Of a stretch of DNA of 64,000 nucleotides, positions 42,295 through 49,332 are shown piece by piece. The notes below the pieces were generated by a model. The model had not been told where the DNA came from. It did no database searches and saw only the letters and a program-made list of their open reading frames with translations. Positions within the stretch are counted from its first letter, which is position 1. Every line of letters begins with the position of its first letter. The position numbers and the translations under genes were made by a program. This stretch comes from Streptomyces sp. FIT100 (lineage in GTDB: Bacteria > Actinomycetota > Actinomycetes > Streptomycetales > Streptomycetaceae). Where the stretch lies: assembly GCF_024584805.1 (NCBI RefSeq), contig NZ_CP075715.1, positions 3,792,526-3,856,525 on the forward strand. Direction: 5' to 3'.

Positions 42295-42608
42295 CGGGTC
42301 TCCTTCGCGAAGAAAGCCGTGGCCCGCTTGAGGACCTCCACGTCCTCCCGCAGCCGGCGGTTCTCCCGCCGCAGCGCGGCCAGTTCCTCACGTTCGCTAC
42401 TGGTCAGCCCGTCGCGCTCGCCCGCGTCGACCTCGGCCTGGCTGACCCACAGCCGCACCGCCGTCTCGGTCAGGTCGAAGTCCTTGGCGACCTGACCGAC
42501 CGAGCGGTCACCGCGCCGGCACAGCTCGACGATCTCGGCCTTGAACTCCGGACTGAACGAACGGCGCGGCCGAGGCTTCTTCTTCCCCATGCTCTCCATG
42601 ATGGACAT
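42291..42608 (-). CDS. IS3-family transposase OrfA
   Basis: The 105-residue DNA-binding subunit has HTH 'RSFSPEFKAEIVELCRRGDRSVGQVAKDFDLTETAVRLWVSQAE' followed by a leucine-zipper-like coiled coil 'EREELAALRRENRRLREDVEVLKRATAFF'. The stop overlaps the orfB start (GTGA). Intact. Confidence 0.92.
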   Translation of the reverse strand: MSIMESMGKKKPRPRRSFSPEFKAEIVELCRRGDRSVGQVAKDFDLTETAVRLWVSQAEVDAGERDGLTSSEREELAALRRENRRLREDVEVLKRATAFFAKETR

Positions 42609-42665
42609 CCTTCTGGGGCAGAACCCCTGATCTCAGATGTCCGTCAAAGCGGATCAAGCCCACTA

Positions 42666-42700
42666 GCCGGCCGCGCAGGATTTGAACCTGTGACCTCATC
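42666..42700 (-). other. tRNA 3'-end-like fragment beside the IS
   Basis: Read on the minus strand it shows a variable-loop-like AGGTC, a T-arm ACAGG-TTCAAAT-CCTGC (one mispair) and an acceptor-like GCGGCCG. No matching 5' half, D-arm or anticodon arm follows. It may be the relic of another integration event or chance. It does not match the tRNAs in this window. Confidence 0.35.
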
Positions 42701-42822
42701 CCTCTCAGGTCGGTCACTGGGGGCCGCTACCGGAGGTCACACCCAAGTCACGTCGAGCTGTGCGGTCCACTTGTCCGGGCGAGATCGCCAACGTTCGCAA
42801 CCGTTGGTGTCAGCCGCTGATG

Positions 42823-43518
42823 TCAGCTGCCGTTCGCTTCAGCGGCCAGCTCTCGTAGCTCGCCGGGAACCTCAAAGAGGTTGCGAAGGAGCTGAGTGGT
42901 GAATCGTAGCGCCCGCTCAGCCATGGCTTGGTCTACACGCTCATCGCTGGCATGTGCTCCCACATTGCCGACTACTCGGATGTGGTGCAGGAGGGGAGCG
43001 AAGGACTGCGTCACGTGCCCATCGTTGATCAGTTTCTCGATGCTCTTCATGAGCACCTTCTCTTTGATGTCGTAGTGCGCGGCTGCCGCTTCCAGCGTGC
43101 GCCGCAGCTGCACCGCTGCAGCATCCGGAACTCCCACACGCAGCACACGCAAGGCATCCGAGTAGTAGCGCTCGACATCTTCTGGCAGATGCTTGATGTC
43201 TGGCTCGCCCAGCTTGCTAGTAGGCACGATCAAGGACACGCCCCGAGCTGAACTCTGGGGGCCTTCATGCTTCATCAGAACGGCGTTGCCACAGGCTGGG
43301 CAGGCCAGCATCGCCCAGAACCGTGGGGTGCCGAACTTATCCTTTGCCTCTTGATTGATCACAAGAGTGACTAGGCGCGTGTTGGTCAGCCCGCACCACG
43401 GGCAGTCCCGGAAGGCATTCTTGTCGTCCCAAGGCATGCACAGAAGGTAGTGGCCTTCTCCTGCCTCGTCAGGCGAACGGTCAAGGTCGGTGAAGCGGCT
43501 TTGGGCGGGAGCTGCCAT
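42823..43518 (-). CDS. DUF4145 domain protein with N-terminal zinc ribbon
   Basis: 231 residues. Cys pairs 'DCPWCGL' and 'ACPACGN' (about 38-76) form a zinc ribbon. The helical DUF4145 core follows: 'ALRVLRVGVPDAAAVQLRRTLEAAAAHYDIKEKVLMKSIEKLI...VGNVGAHASDERVD'. DUF4145 is frequent in restriction and phage-defence loci and resembles HEPN-like helical bundles, but the Rx4-6H motif is not clear. The start may be ATG 43518, which sits inside a large hairpin, or ATG 43437 (MPWDD). Cargo of the AICE. Confidence 0.8.
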   Translation of the reverse strand: MAAPAQSRFTDLDRSPDEAGEGHYLLCMPWDDKNAFRDCPWCGLTNTRLVTLVINQEAKDKFGTPRFWAMLACPACGNAVLMKHEGPQSSARGVSLIVPTSKLGEPDIKHLPEDVERYYSDALRVLRVGVPDAAAVQLRRTLEAAAAHYDIKEKVLMKSIEKLINDGHVTQSFAPLLHHIRVVGNVGAHASDERVDQAMAERALRFTTQLLRNLFEVPGELRELAAEANGS

Positions 43519-43624
43519 GGGGCGAGAGATCGGGGGCCCGTAAGCTTCCCGCGACTCGGGCAGTCTCTGGACCTGCCCGCAATAGCCCGATGTGGGCCCC
43601 CGATCTTCGAGGCTCGCCCCATGG
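43515..43624. repeat. large interrupted inverted repeat (25-bp arms with 6-nt bulge)
   Basis: Left arm 43515-43539 (CCATGGGGCGAG + AGATCGGGGGCCC) pairs with right arm 43594-43624, which carries an extra TCGAGG. The 54-nt loop has its own GGGCAG/CTGCCC hairpin. It begins at the start codon of the DUF4145 gene and ends in a gene-free 190-bp GC-rich stretch. A replication origin or regulatory RNA structure is possible. Confidence 0.7.
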
Positions 43625-43812
43625 TGGCTGCCTAAAGCCGCGGAGCCGACCGCCCCAGCCCCGTGCCGGCCGTTCTCTCTGTGTTGGCTCGCGCCGCGCG
43701 CGTCCGGCGGCCGGGCGGAGCGGGGCGGAGACAGGAGCGTCGCCCGGCACCAAGCCGGGCGCGCGGCGAGCGGAGCGAGCCGCCTTGATGAAGTAGAGAA
43801 ACTCTTACCGCG
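43625..43812. other. gene-free GC-rich spacer between cargo and immunity modules
   Basis: About 190 bp of very GC-rich sequence with GGCGAGCGGAGCGAGCCGCC-type repeats. No ORF with plausible content. Located where the AICE backbone resumes after the lower-GC cargo. Confidence 0.45.
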
Positions 43813-44289
43813 CTACTGCCTGGAGGCCGTGAAGGTCTCGGCGTTCCTGGCGATGCATTGGGACAGGTCGTCCAATGCGCACTCGATCTGGGCGTTCGCC
43901 TCGGGTTCAAAGTCCGTGATCTCAGGAGCTGTCGCGAGGTAGTCGGAAGGCGCGAAGGACCAGCCGTTCACCGGGCTCCATCCCGCCTGCACTGCGGCGT
44001 TGCGTCCGTCTGCGGACGATACGCGGAGCCAGCCCGTGCACTCGTCGGAGAATTCGTAGGGCAGGTAGGCAGTGCCTCCTGCCCCCCACAGCCCATCGAC
44101 CTGGTTCCTCCACTGCTCCAGGAGGCGTGCGAGGTTCCCCCTGAGATCCGATGATGCTGTCGTTGTGTCGTCGACGTCCAAGTAGAACGAATCGCAGGTG
44201 TGGCGGTATGAACCGAGACGCAGGCGGAGGTTGTCGTGGGACTTGTTCTCCGCCAGTACCTCGAAGTTGAGGGCTACGGAGGCCGTCAT
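43813..44289 (-). CDS. AICE hypothetical protein downstream of the NUDIX gene
   Basis: The 158-residue acidic soluble protein (ATGA overlap with the NUDIX gene) contains 'SYRHTCDSFYLDVDDTTTASSDLRGNLARLLEQWRNQVDGL' and 'EFSDECTGWLRVSSADGRNAAVQAGWS'. No known domain recognised; the fold looks alpha/beta with paired Cys. Co-translation with the Pif-like protein suggests a joint role, for example in conjugal immunity. Confidence 0.7.
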   Translation of the reverse strand: MTASVALNFEVLAENKSHDNLRLRLGSYRHTCDSFYLDVDDTTTASSDLRGNLARLLEQWRNQVDGLWGAGGTAYLPYEFSDECTGWLRVSSADGRNAAVQAGWSPVNGWSFAPSDYLATAPEITDFEPEANAQIECALDDLSQCIARNAETFTASRQ

Positions 44290-44744
44290 GCCGACCTGCC
44301 CAGGAGGTGCCGGCCGTCGTGGCTGCGGACGTGAGGGCCTGCACCGTCCAAGGCGTCGAGGAGACGGATCGCGTAGACCTCCGTCATGCGCTCGGTGATC
44401 TCCTCCGGGGTGAGCCACGAGACCGCGGTCGACTCTGCGGAGGTTCGCTCCGTACCCCCGGAGGGCTTGCAGCGGAAGACCAGGGCGACGATACCTCGGG
44501 TCGTGTTCTTGTAGACCCCGGTCAGCTCGTCGACCTCGACATGGATGCCCGTCTCTTCCCAGACCTCGCGGGCTACGCCTTCCTCCGGGGCCTCGGCGAG
44601 TTCGAGGACTCCACCCGGCAGCTCCCAAGTTCCGTTGTCGGCTCGGCGGATCGCGAGGAGTCGGCCGTCCTCGCGCACGACCGCTCCTGCCACGGACACG
44701 GAGTGGAGAGGCGTTGACTTGTGCTGCGGGGAACCCGTACTCAT
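44286..44744 (-). CDS. NUDIX hydrolase, candidate Pif-type conjugal immunity factor
   Basis: The 152-residue product contains the Nudix box with residues G..LE.gE.p.eg..REv.EEtGi (visible as 'GGVLELAEAPEEGVAREVW' then 'EETGI', about 44-67), so all metal-binding Glu are present. In pSAM2 the immunity factor Pif is a NUDIX protein next to korSA that blocks redundant transfer. The position here (divergent from a KorSA-like gene, under the same operator) supports that role. The operator at 44739-44753 overlaps the start codon. No clear ribosome site, so possibly leaderless. Confidence 0.85.
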   Translation of the reverse strand: MSTGSPQHKSTPLHSVSVAGAVVREDGRLLAIRRADNGTWELPGGVLELAEAPEEGVAREVWEETGIHVEVDELTGVYKNTTRGIVALVFRCKPSGGTERTSAESTAVSWLTPEEITERMTEVYAIRLLDALDGAGPHVRSHDGRHLLGRSA

Positions 44745-44756
44745 GTACAGGAGCAT
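44739..44756. promoter_or_regulatory. KorSA-like operator copy 1 (ACTCATGTACAGGAG)
   Basis: It shares ACTCATGTACA-GAG with sites at 45607-45622 and 45642-45659. It lies between the divergent NUDIX and GntR genes, overlapping the NUDIX start, and would let one repressor shut both. Confidence 0.7.
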
Positions 44757-44774
44757 AGGAGGAAGAGAAGGACT

Positions 44775-45554
44775 ATGGGAACCGCAGTTGGAGGTGACAG
44801 GGCCGTACCTCGGTACGTTCAGATCGCCGACGAGATCGTTCAGCAGATCCGGGCTGGTGTCCTGAAGCCCGGCGACATGGTGCCGAGTGAGTCCGAGCTG
44901 GTCGAGCGCTACGGCGTCGCCAGCGGAACGATTCGCAAGGCGATGGTGGAGGTCCGGGCCAGTGGCCTGGTGGAGACCCGCCACGGTAAGGGCTCGATCG
45001 TGAAGGACAGGCCGCCCGTGCGGCTGCGATCGTCGGACCGCTTCCGGGCGTCCCACCGTCGGGGCGGCAAGGCGGCCTATCTGGCCGAGTCCGAGCAGTC
45101 CGGCGCTACGGCCAAGGTGAGCGTCCTCTACATCGGCCCGATGGAGGCGCCCAAGGAGATCGCTGAACGGCTCGGCGTGGAAGCCGGCGCCCAGGTGCTC
45201 GCGCGGCGGCGGCTCTACTTCCGCAACGGGACGCCCGTGGAGACGGCCAGCTCGTATCTGCCGTGGGACGTGGTGAAGGACATCCCCGAGTTGTTCGGCG
45301 AGAACCCGGGCCCCGGTGGCATCTACGCCCGCCTTGAGGATGACGGTCATGTCTTCGCCGAGTTCGTCGAGACCCTCACGGCCCGGCCGGCCTCCAAGGC
45401 CGAGGCATCCGAGTTGGCGCTGAGCCCCGGCGCTCCCGTGGTTCACCTCATCCGGAACGCGGTGACCGAAGCGGGCCGCGTCGTCGAGGTCTGCGACACC
45501 CTCATGGCCGCTGACCAGTTCGTTTTCCAGTACCGGATCCCTGCCAGCGACTGA
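44775..45554 (+). CDS. GntR-family repressor, KorSA-like (UTRA)
   Basis: The 259-residue product has HTH 'IADEIVQQIRAGVLKPGDMVPSESELVERYGVASGTIRKAMVEVRASGLVETRHGKGSIV' and UTRA domain '...ERLGVEAGAQVLARRRLYFRNGTPVETASSYLPWDVV'. Its place between the NUDIX gene and the transfer operon is that of pSAM2 korSA, the kill-override repressor that keeps the element quiescent. Three ACTCATGTACA operator copies surround it. ATG 44775 follows GAAGAGAAGG. Confidence 0.87.
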   Translation: MGTAVGGDRAVPRYVQIADEIVQQIRAGVLKPGDMVPSESELVERYGVASGTIRKAMVEVRASGLVETRHGKGSIVKDRPPVRLRSSDRFRASHRRGGKAAYLAESEQSGATAKVSVLYIGPMEAPKEIAERLGVEAGAQVLARRRLYFRNGTPVETASSYLPWDVVKDIPELFGENPGPGGIYARLEDDGHVFAEFVETLTARPASKAEASELALSPGAPVVHLIRNAVTEAGRVVEVCDTLMAADQFVFQYRIPASD

Positions 45555-45606
45555 CGCTCGCTCAACTCTCCTCAGCCCGCCCGGACTTCTTCGTCCAGGC
45601 GGGTTG

Positions 45607-45659
45607 ACTCATGTACAGGAGTCAGGCACTCTTCTTCATGTCACTCATGTACATGAGTG
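45607..45659. promoter_or_regulatory. KorSA-like operator copies 2 and 3 before the transfer operon
   Basis: ACTCATGTACAGGAGT (45607-45622) and the perfect 18-bp palindrome CACTCATGTACATGAGTG (45642-45659) lie 34-86 bp before the start at 45693. They probably cover the promoter of the SCO3933-like/tra/spd/rep operon. Confidence 0.78.
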
Positions 45660-45692
45660 GCGGAGTCCAGCACTTCTAGAGGAGTGATCTCT

Positions 45693-46049
45693 GTGCGTCA
45701 GATCCCCGTCGACACCTCCGCCGCCTCCGTGATGGTGGCCCAGCCCCCGCAGCCCAAGGTGAAGGACCGCCGTACCGGCGAGCGAGCGATGGACGCCGAG
45801 ACCGGCGCCGCGCTGTCGACCGTGGACGTGATGTTCGCGGCCAACGGCGAGGTGGAGATCCTTTCGGTGACCGTGCCCGAGACCGGCATCTCCGGTGATC
45901 TGGCCATGGGCACCCCGGTCGCCCTCACGGGACTGATCGCCCGGCCGTGGGAGAACGAGTTCAACGGCCAGCGCCGTCACGGCATCGCGTTCCGTGCGGT
46001 CGCCGTCACGTCGCTCGCGGCCGGTGCCACCAAGCCCAAGGCGGCCTGA
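45693..46049 (+). CDS. SCO3933-family regulatory protein
   Basis: 118 residues starting VRQIPVDTSAASVMVAQPPQPKVKDRRTGE and containing 'VDVMFAANGEVEILSVTVPETG' and 'LIARPWENEFNGQRRHGIAFRA', characteristic of a family found at the head of AICE transfer operons. Beta-rich, possibly OB-like. GTG 45693 has GAGGAG 8 nt upstream. The next gene starts 2 bp after its stop. Confidence 0.82.
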   Translation: MRQIPVDTSAASVMVAQPPQPKVKDRRTGERAMDAETGAALSTVDVMFAANGEVEILSVTVPETGISGDLAMGTPVALTGLIARPWENEFNGQRRHGIAFRAVAVTSLAAGATKPKAA

Positions 46050-46051
46050 TC

Positions 46052-47410
46052 ATGTCCTGGCTGACCGCCCTCCTGACGCTGGTCGTCGTCATCGCGGGTC
46101 TCCTGCGGTGGCGGCGCCCCGCCTGGTACTGGCTGACCTTCGGGGTCGTCCTGGCCACGCTGCGGGTCCTGGTCCACTACAGCTCGGTCATGGAAGCCTG
46201 CGGGCTGACCGTCCCTCCGCCGCGCTGGCGGCTCGCCATCGCCCGGATGGCCAACCGTCCCGCTCCCGAATCGCGTCCGCCGCGCATCCTGCGGCTTCGC
46301 CCGACCCGTACCGGTCTCGTCTTACGGCTGGGGCTCCGGCCCGGTCAGGACGCCTTCGACGTGGCGGCGGCGTGTGACCGGCTGCGGCATTCGTTCGCGA
46401 TGCACGGCGTCACGTCCCGCGAACTCCGCTCGGGAGTCGTCGAGTTGCGGATGACCGGCTACGACGTACTCGCCCGGGTGCAGATGCCCGCCAAGGTCGA
46501 CACCGCCCCGATGCGCGTCCCCGTCGCCCTGCGCGAGGACGGTGCCGTCCATTACCGCGACTACCGCAGCACCCCGCACGCCCTGACCCTCGGCGCCACG
46601 AAGTCCGGCAAGTCTGTCTACCAGCGCAACCTGGTCGCCGAACTCGCCGCACAGGATGTTGCCTTGGTCGGCATCGACTGCAAGCAAGGTGTGGAGCTGT
46701 TCCCGCTGGCCCGCCGTTTCTCCGCGCTCGCCGACAACCCCGACAGCGCCGCCGATCTCCTCGACGCACTCGTCTCCCACATGGAGGGCGTCTACCACCT
46801 GATCCGGGCCGAACAGCGCATCACCGCCGACGTCCCGGACGCGGAGATCGCCGCCGACATCTGGGACCTGCCCGACCACCTGCGTCCGACCCCGATCGTC
46901 CTCCTGGTCGATGAGGTGGCCGAACTGGCCCTGTTCGCCACCAAGGAGGAGGAGAAGCGCCGGGACCGGATCATCACCGCTCTCGCCCGGCTCGCCCAGC
47001 TCGGCCGCGCCGCCGGAATCTATCTGGAGATCTGCGGACAGCGCTTCGGCTCCGAACTCGGCAAGGGCATCACGATGCTCCGCGCCCAGCTCACCGGCCG
47101 CACAGCGCACCGCGTCAACGACGAATCCTCCGCCAACATGGCCTTCGGCGACATCGCCCCCGACGCCGTCCTGGCCGCCATCTCCATCCCGACCGAGACC
47201 CCCGGCCTCGCCGTCACCAGCGACTCGACCGGCGGCTGGGCCCGCATCCGCACCCCGCACACCTCGATGCGACAGGCCGTGAACGCCTGCAACCGGCACG
47301 CCCACCGCACCCCCGAGCTGCCCGGCCTCGCCGCCTTCCGGCCCGAACTGCCGCCCCCGGTCTCCCTCGTCAAGATCCCCGCCCCGACCGAGGCAACCGC
47401 CTCCGTCTGA
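46052..47410 (+). CDS. traSA: FtsK/SpoIIIE-type DNA translocase TraSA (conjugation)
   Basis: The 452-residue product has two N-terminal TM helices (LTALLTLVVVIAGLL, YWLTFGVVLATLRVL), Walker A 'TLGATKSGKSVYQRN' (about 175-190), Walker B 'PTPIVLLVDEVAELALF' and a C-terminal 'MLRAQLTGRTAHRVNDESSANMAFGD' region. It pumps double-stranded plasmid DNA between hyphae and is sufficient for AICE transfer. A TTA leucine codon at 46322-46324 puts it under likely bldA control. Symbol by analogy with pSAM2. Confidence 0.93.
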   Translation: MSWLTALLTLVVVIAGLLRWRRPAWYWLTFGVVLATLRVLVHYSSVMEACGLTVPPPRWRLAIARMANRPAPESRPPRILRLRPTRTGLVLRLGLRPGQDAFDVAAACDRLRHSFAMHGVTSRELRSGVVELRMTGYDVLARVQMPAKVDTAPMRVPVALREDGAVHYRDYRSTPHALTLGATKSGKSVYQRNLVAELAAQDVALVGIDCKQGVELFPLARRFSALADNPDSAADLLDALVSHMEGVYHLIRAEQRITADVPDAEIAADIWDLPDHLRPTPIVLLVDEVAELALFATKEEEKRRDRIITALARLAQLGRAAGIYLEICGQRFGSELGKGITMLRAQLTGRTAHRVNDESSANMAFGDIAPDAVLAAISIPTETPGLAVTSDSTGGWARIRTPHTSMRQAVNACNRHAHRTPELPGLAAFRPELPPPVSLVKIPAPTEATASV

Positions 47411-47489
47411 CCCACCCGCACCCCGGTCGGCGCGACCGCCCCGCGCCAAGTCCCTACCCCCGCCATGCCTGAAACCGGAAGGAACGCTC

Positions 47490-47657
47490 ATGGCCACTCG
47501 TAAGCCCCGGCCGAAGAAGTGCCCGGACTGCAAGGGCGTCGGAGAGATCGCCGAGACCGTCCGTGTCGGCTCCGCCCGCAAGCTCCGCGAGACCGCCGAT
47601 CGGCAGGCCGCGCTCTGCCTGACCTGCTTCGGCTCCGGTACCGCTCCGACCGCCTGA
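47490..47657 (+). CDS. small zinc-finger protein (CxxC...CxxC, DnaJ-type)
   Basis: 55 residues, ATG 47490 with AAGGAA upstream. 'KKCPDCKGVGEIAE' and 'ALCLTCFGSGTAP' are paired CxxCxGxG half-motifs, enough for one zinc site. Recurrent in AICE transfer operons; role unknown. Confidence 0.72.
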   Translation: MATRKPRPKKCPDCKGVGEIAETVRVGSARKLRETADRQAALCLTCFGSGTAPTA

Positions 47658-47679
47658 CACCCCAAGAGGAGGTGGAGAC

Positions 47680-48333
47680 ATGACCCGCTCACTCCGCGTC
47701 GACGCCGTCCTGGTGCAAGCCGTGATTGCCGGGGCGCTGTCCTTCGCCCACCTGCACGACCTCGCCGCCGCTGCCGGACAGACCGGATGGAAGGCATGGG
47801 CCTACCCGGTCAGTGTCGACCTGCTCCTGGTCGCCGCCTGGCGCCGACTGCGTAACGACGGACCCTCCCGGCTGGCCTGGTGCTGGTTCCTCATCGCACT
47901 GGTCGCCTCGCTCGGCGCGAACGTCGCCACCGCCGGGTTCCTCGACCTCCAGCACCCGCCCGCGTGGCTGCGCTTCGGCATCGCCGGATGGCCCGCGCTC
48001 GCCTTCCTCGGTGGCACGCTCCTCGCCCACTCCCCGGCCGTGGCCGACCCCGACCCCGAGCCTGAACCGACGGAGAGTGCGCCGGCCGAACCGGCCCCCG
48101 CTGCTGAGCCTGCGCCCGTAGAGCCCTCGGCACCTGCCCCGGCCCTGCCCGCAGCCCCCGAGCCCGCTCCCGAACCGGCTCCCGCCGTCCCGGCCGCGCT
48201 GGTCGACCACGCCCGCAAGGTCGCCGACGACCACCACGCCCGTACCGGCAGCCCGATCGACACCGACACCCTGCGTGCCCGCCTCGGCGTCCCCGGCCCG
48301 ATGGCCGACGCCATCGCCGCCCAACTCGCCTGA
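47680..48333 (+). CDS. DUF2637 membrane protein (spread-type)
   Basis: 217 residues. Four TM helices in the first 120 residues ('VQAVIAGALSFAHLHDLAAAAG', 'WAYPVSVDLLLVAAW', 'LAWCWFLIALVASLGANVATAGF', 'FGIAGWPALAFLGGTLLAH') are followed by an Ala/Pro/Glu linker and a C-terminal winged-helix-like piece 'LVDHARKVADDHHARTGSPIDTDTLRARLGV'. DUF2637/SpdA-like proteins help intramycelial spread of conjugative DNA. Confidence 0.85.
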   Translation: MTRSLRVDAVLVQAVIAGALSFAHLHDLAAAAGQTGWKAWAYPVSVDLLLVAAWRRLRNDGPSRLAWCWFLIALVASLGANVATAGFLDLQHPPAWLRFGIAGWPALAFLGGTLLAHSPAVADPDPEPEPTESAPAEPAPAAEPAPVEPSAPAPALPAAPEPAPEPAPAVPAALVDHARKVADDHHARTGSPIDTDTLRARLGVPGPMADAIAAQLA

Positions 48334-48352
48334 CCAGAAGGGAGAACTCGTC

Positions 48353-48547
48353 ATGCCCGCTCGCGACCACTTCCACTCCGTGATGCGGATCGGTCCCGTA
48401 CAGATCGGCACCCACCGCGACCGGCACGGCCGCACCAAGCACGCCGCCGTATGCACCGCCGACCGCTGCGGCTGGTCCGCCGACTACGCCAGCCAGACGG
48501 CTGCCCAGCTCGCCGCCCGCACCCACCGCTGCCGCATCACCGACTGA
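48353..48547 (+). CDS. mobile element transfer protein (64 aa)
   Basis: 64 residues, ATG 48353 with AGGGAGA. 'HSVMRIGPVQIGTHRDRHGRTKHAAVCTADRCGWSADYASQTAAQLAARTHRC' is the conserved family. Two Cys (CTADRC), His and a final Cys suggest zinc binding. Present in most AICE spread operons; exact role unknown. Confidence 0.82.
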   Translation: MPARDHFHSVMRIGPVQIGTHRDRHGRTKHAAVCTADRCGWSADYASQTAAQLAARTHRCRITD

Positions 48548-48563
48548 CCGGGAGATCACCGCC

Positions 48564-48719
48564 ATGGACGTACCGCTCTGGCTCGCCCTCATCGTCGTCG
48601 GCGCCCTCGGCATCAAGCTCATCCGCCCGCCCTGGTGGCTCGTCGCCGTACTCCTCCTCGGCGGCTACCTCCTCGCCGACAGCCTCCTGGCCCCCGTCAT
48701 CGACACCGCCGTCAAGTAG
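48564..48719 (+). CDS. small two-TM spread-type membrane protein (51 aa)
   Basis: 51 residues from ATG 48564 (GGGAGA 10 nt upstream). It is almost entirely hydrophobic: 'LWLALIVVGALGIKLI' and 'WWLVAVLLLGGYLLADSLLAPVI'. Likely a Spd-type membrane component co-expressed with its neighbours. Confidence 0.7.
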   Translation: MDVPLWLALIVVGALGIKLIRPPWWLVAVLLLGGYLLADSLLAPVIDTAVK

Positions 48720-48742
48720 CCCACGCAGAAGGGAGAACCACC

Positions 48743-49054
48743 ATGCTCCGCCCGAAGATCCCCACCATGCCGACACCGACCGGCATCGTCACCCCGCCCA
48801 CCGCCAATCCGACCGCGATCGTCCAGCACACCCCGGCCCCGGCATCCGTCGTCCCGGCGGCGCCGCCCCGCCCCACCGTGCAACTCACGCCCGGCGCTCT
48901 GGTCGCCCTCGTCGGTGGCGGCACCGCCGTGGTGCTCGTCGTCGGCGCCGTCCTGGTCTCGATGCTCCTCGCGGTTGCCATCACCGCCGCCTCGGTCGCG
49001 GTCTGCGCCGTCGTGCTCCGCTCGCTGCTCGCCTCCGAGACCAAGCGCCGCTGA
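48743..49054 (+). CDS. SpdD-like spread protein
   Basis: The 103-residue product has a Pro/Thr-rich N-terminus (PTMPTPTGIVTPPTANPT) then one long hydrophobic region 'VALVGGGTAVVLVVGAVLVSMLLAVAITAASVAVCAVV', as in SpdD proteins. ATG 48743 with GGGAGA. Membrane factor for intramycelial plasmid spreading. Confidence 0.78.
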   Translation: MLRPKIPTMPTPTGIVTPPTANPTAIVQHTPAPASVVPAAPPRPTVQLTPGALVALVGGGTAVVLVVGAVLVSMLLAVAITAASVAVCAVVLRSLLASETKRR

Positions 49055-49146
49055 ACGGCTCCCGGGGCGGTCTCAACCGCCAAGTATCCGCCGCCCCGGA
49101 AGCCGTGCCCCTGCCCGAACCAACCGATCCGGAAGGAACGTCCATC

Positions 49147-49332
49147 ATGGCCCAGCCCACCAGCCCCGCCGCGCGGGTCTGCTCGAACTGCGACGGCTTC
49201 CCCAGCGTGAAGGTCACCCTCGGCGGCCGTAACCGCGCCGGACACCTGCGCACCATCACCGTCCACTGCCCGGCCTGCCACGGCACCGGCACCCGCCCCG
49301 CCCGCCGCGTCCTCGCCGAGGTGGCCGCGTGA
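49147..49332 (+). CDS. small zinc-finger protein (61 aa)
   Basis: 61 residues, ATG 49147 with AAGGAA. 'RVCSNCDGFPSVKVTLGGR' and 'VHCPACHGTGTRPA' make a CxxC/CxxC zinc finger like the 47490 protein. The stop overlaps the RepSA GTG (GTGA), coupling it to replication initiation. Confidence 0.72.
   Translation: MAQPTSPAARVCSNCDGFPSVKVTLGGRNRAGHLRTITVHCPACHGTGTRPARRVLAEVAA

Larger units (their letters stand above)
41388..42656 (-). mobile_element. IS3-family insertion sequence (about 1.27 kb)
   Basis: Terminal inverted repeats (41389-41407 and 42638-42656) match at 18 of 19 positions (TGTTCCGCTTTGACGGACA form) and end in TG...CA. Possible 3-bp target duplication AGC (41385-41387, 42657-42659). 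It encodes OrfA and a frameshifted OrfB on the minus strand. Confidence 0.88.
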
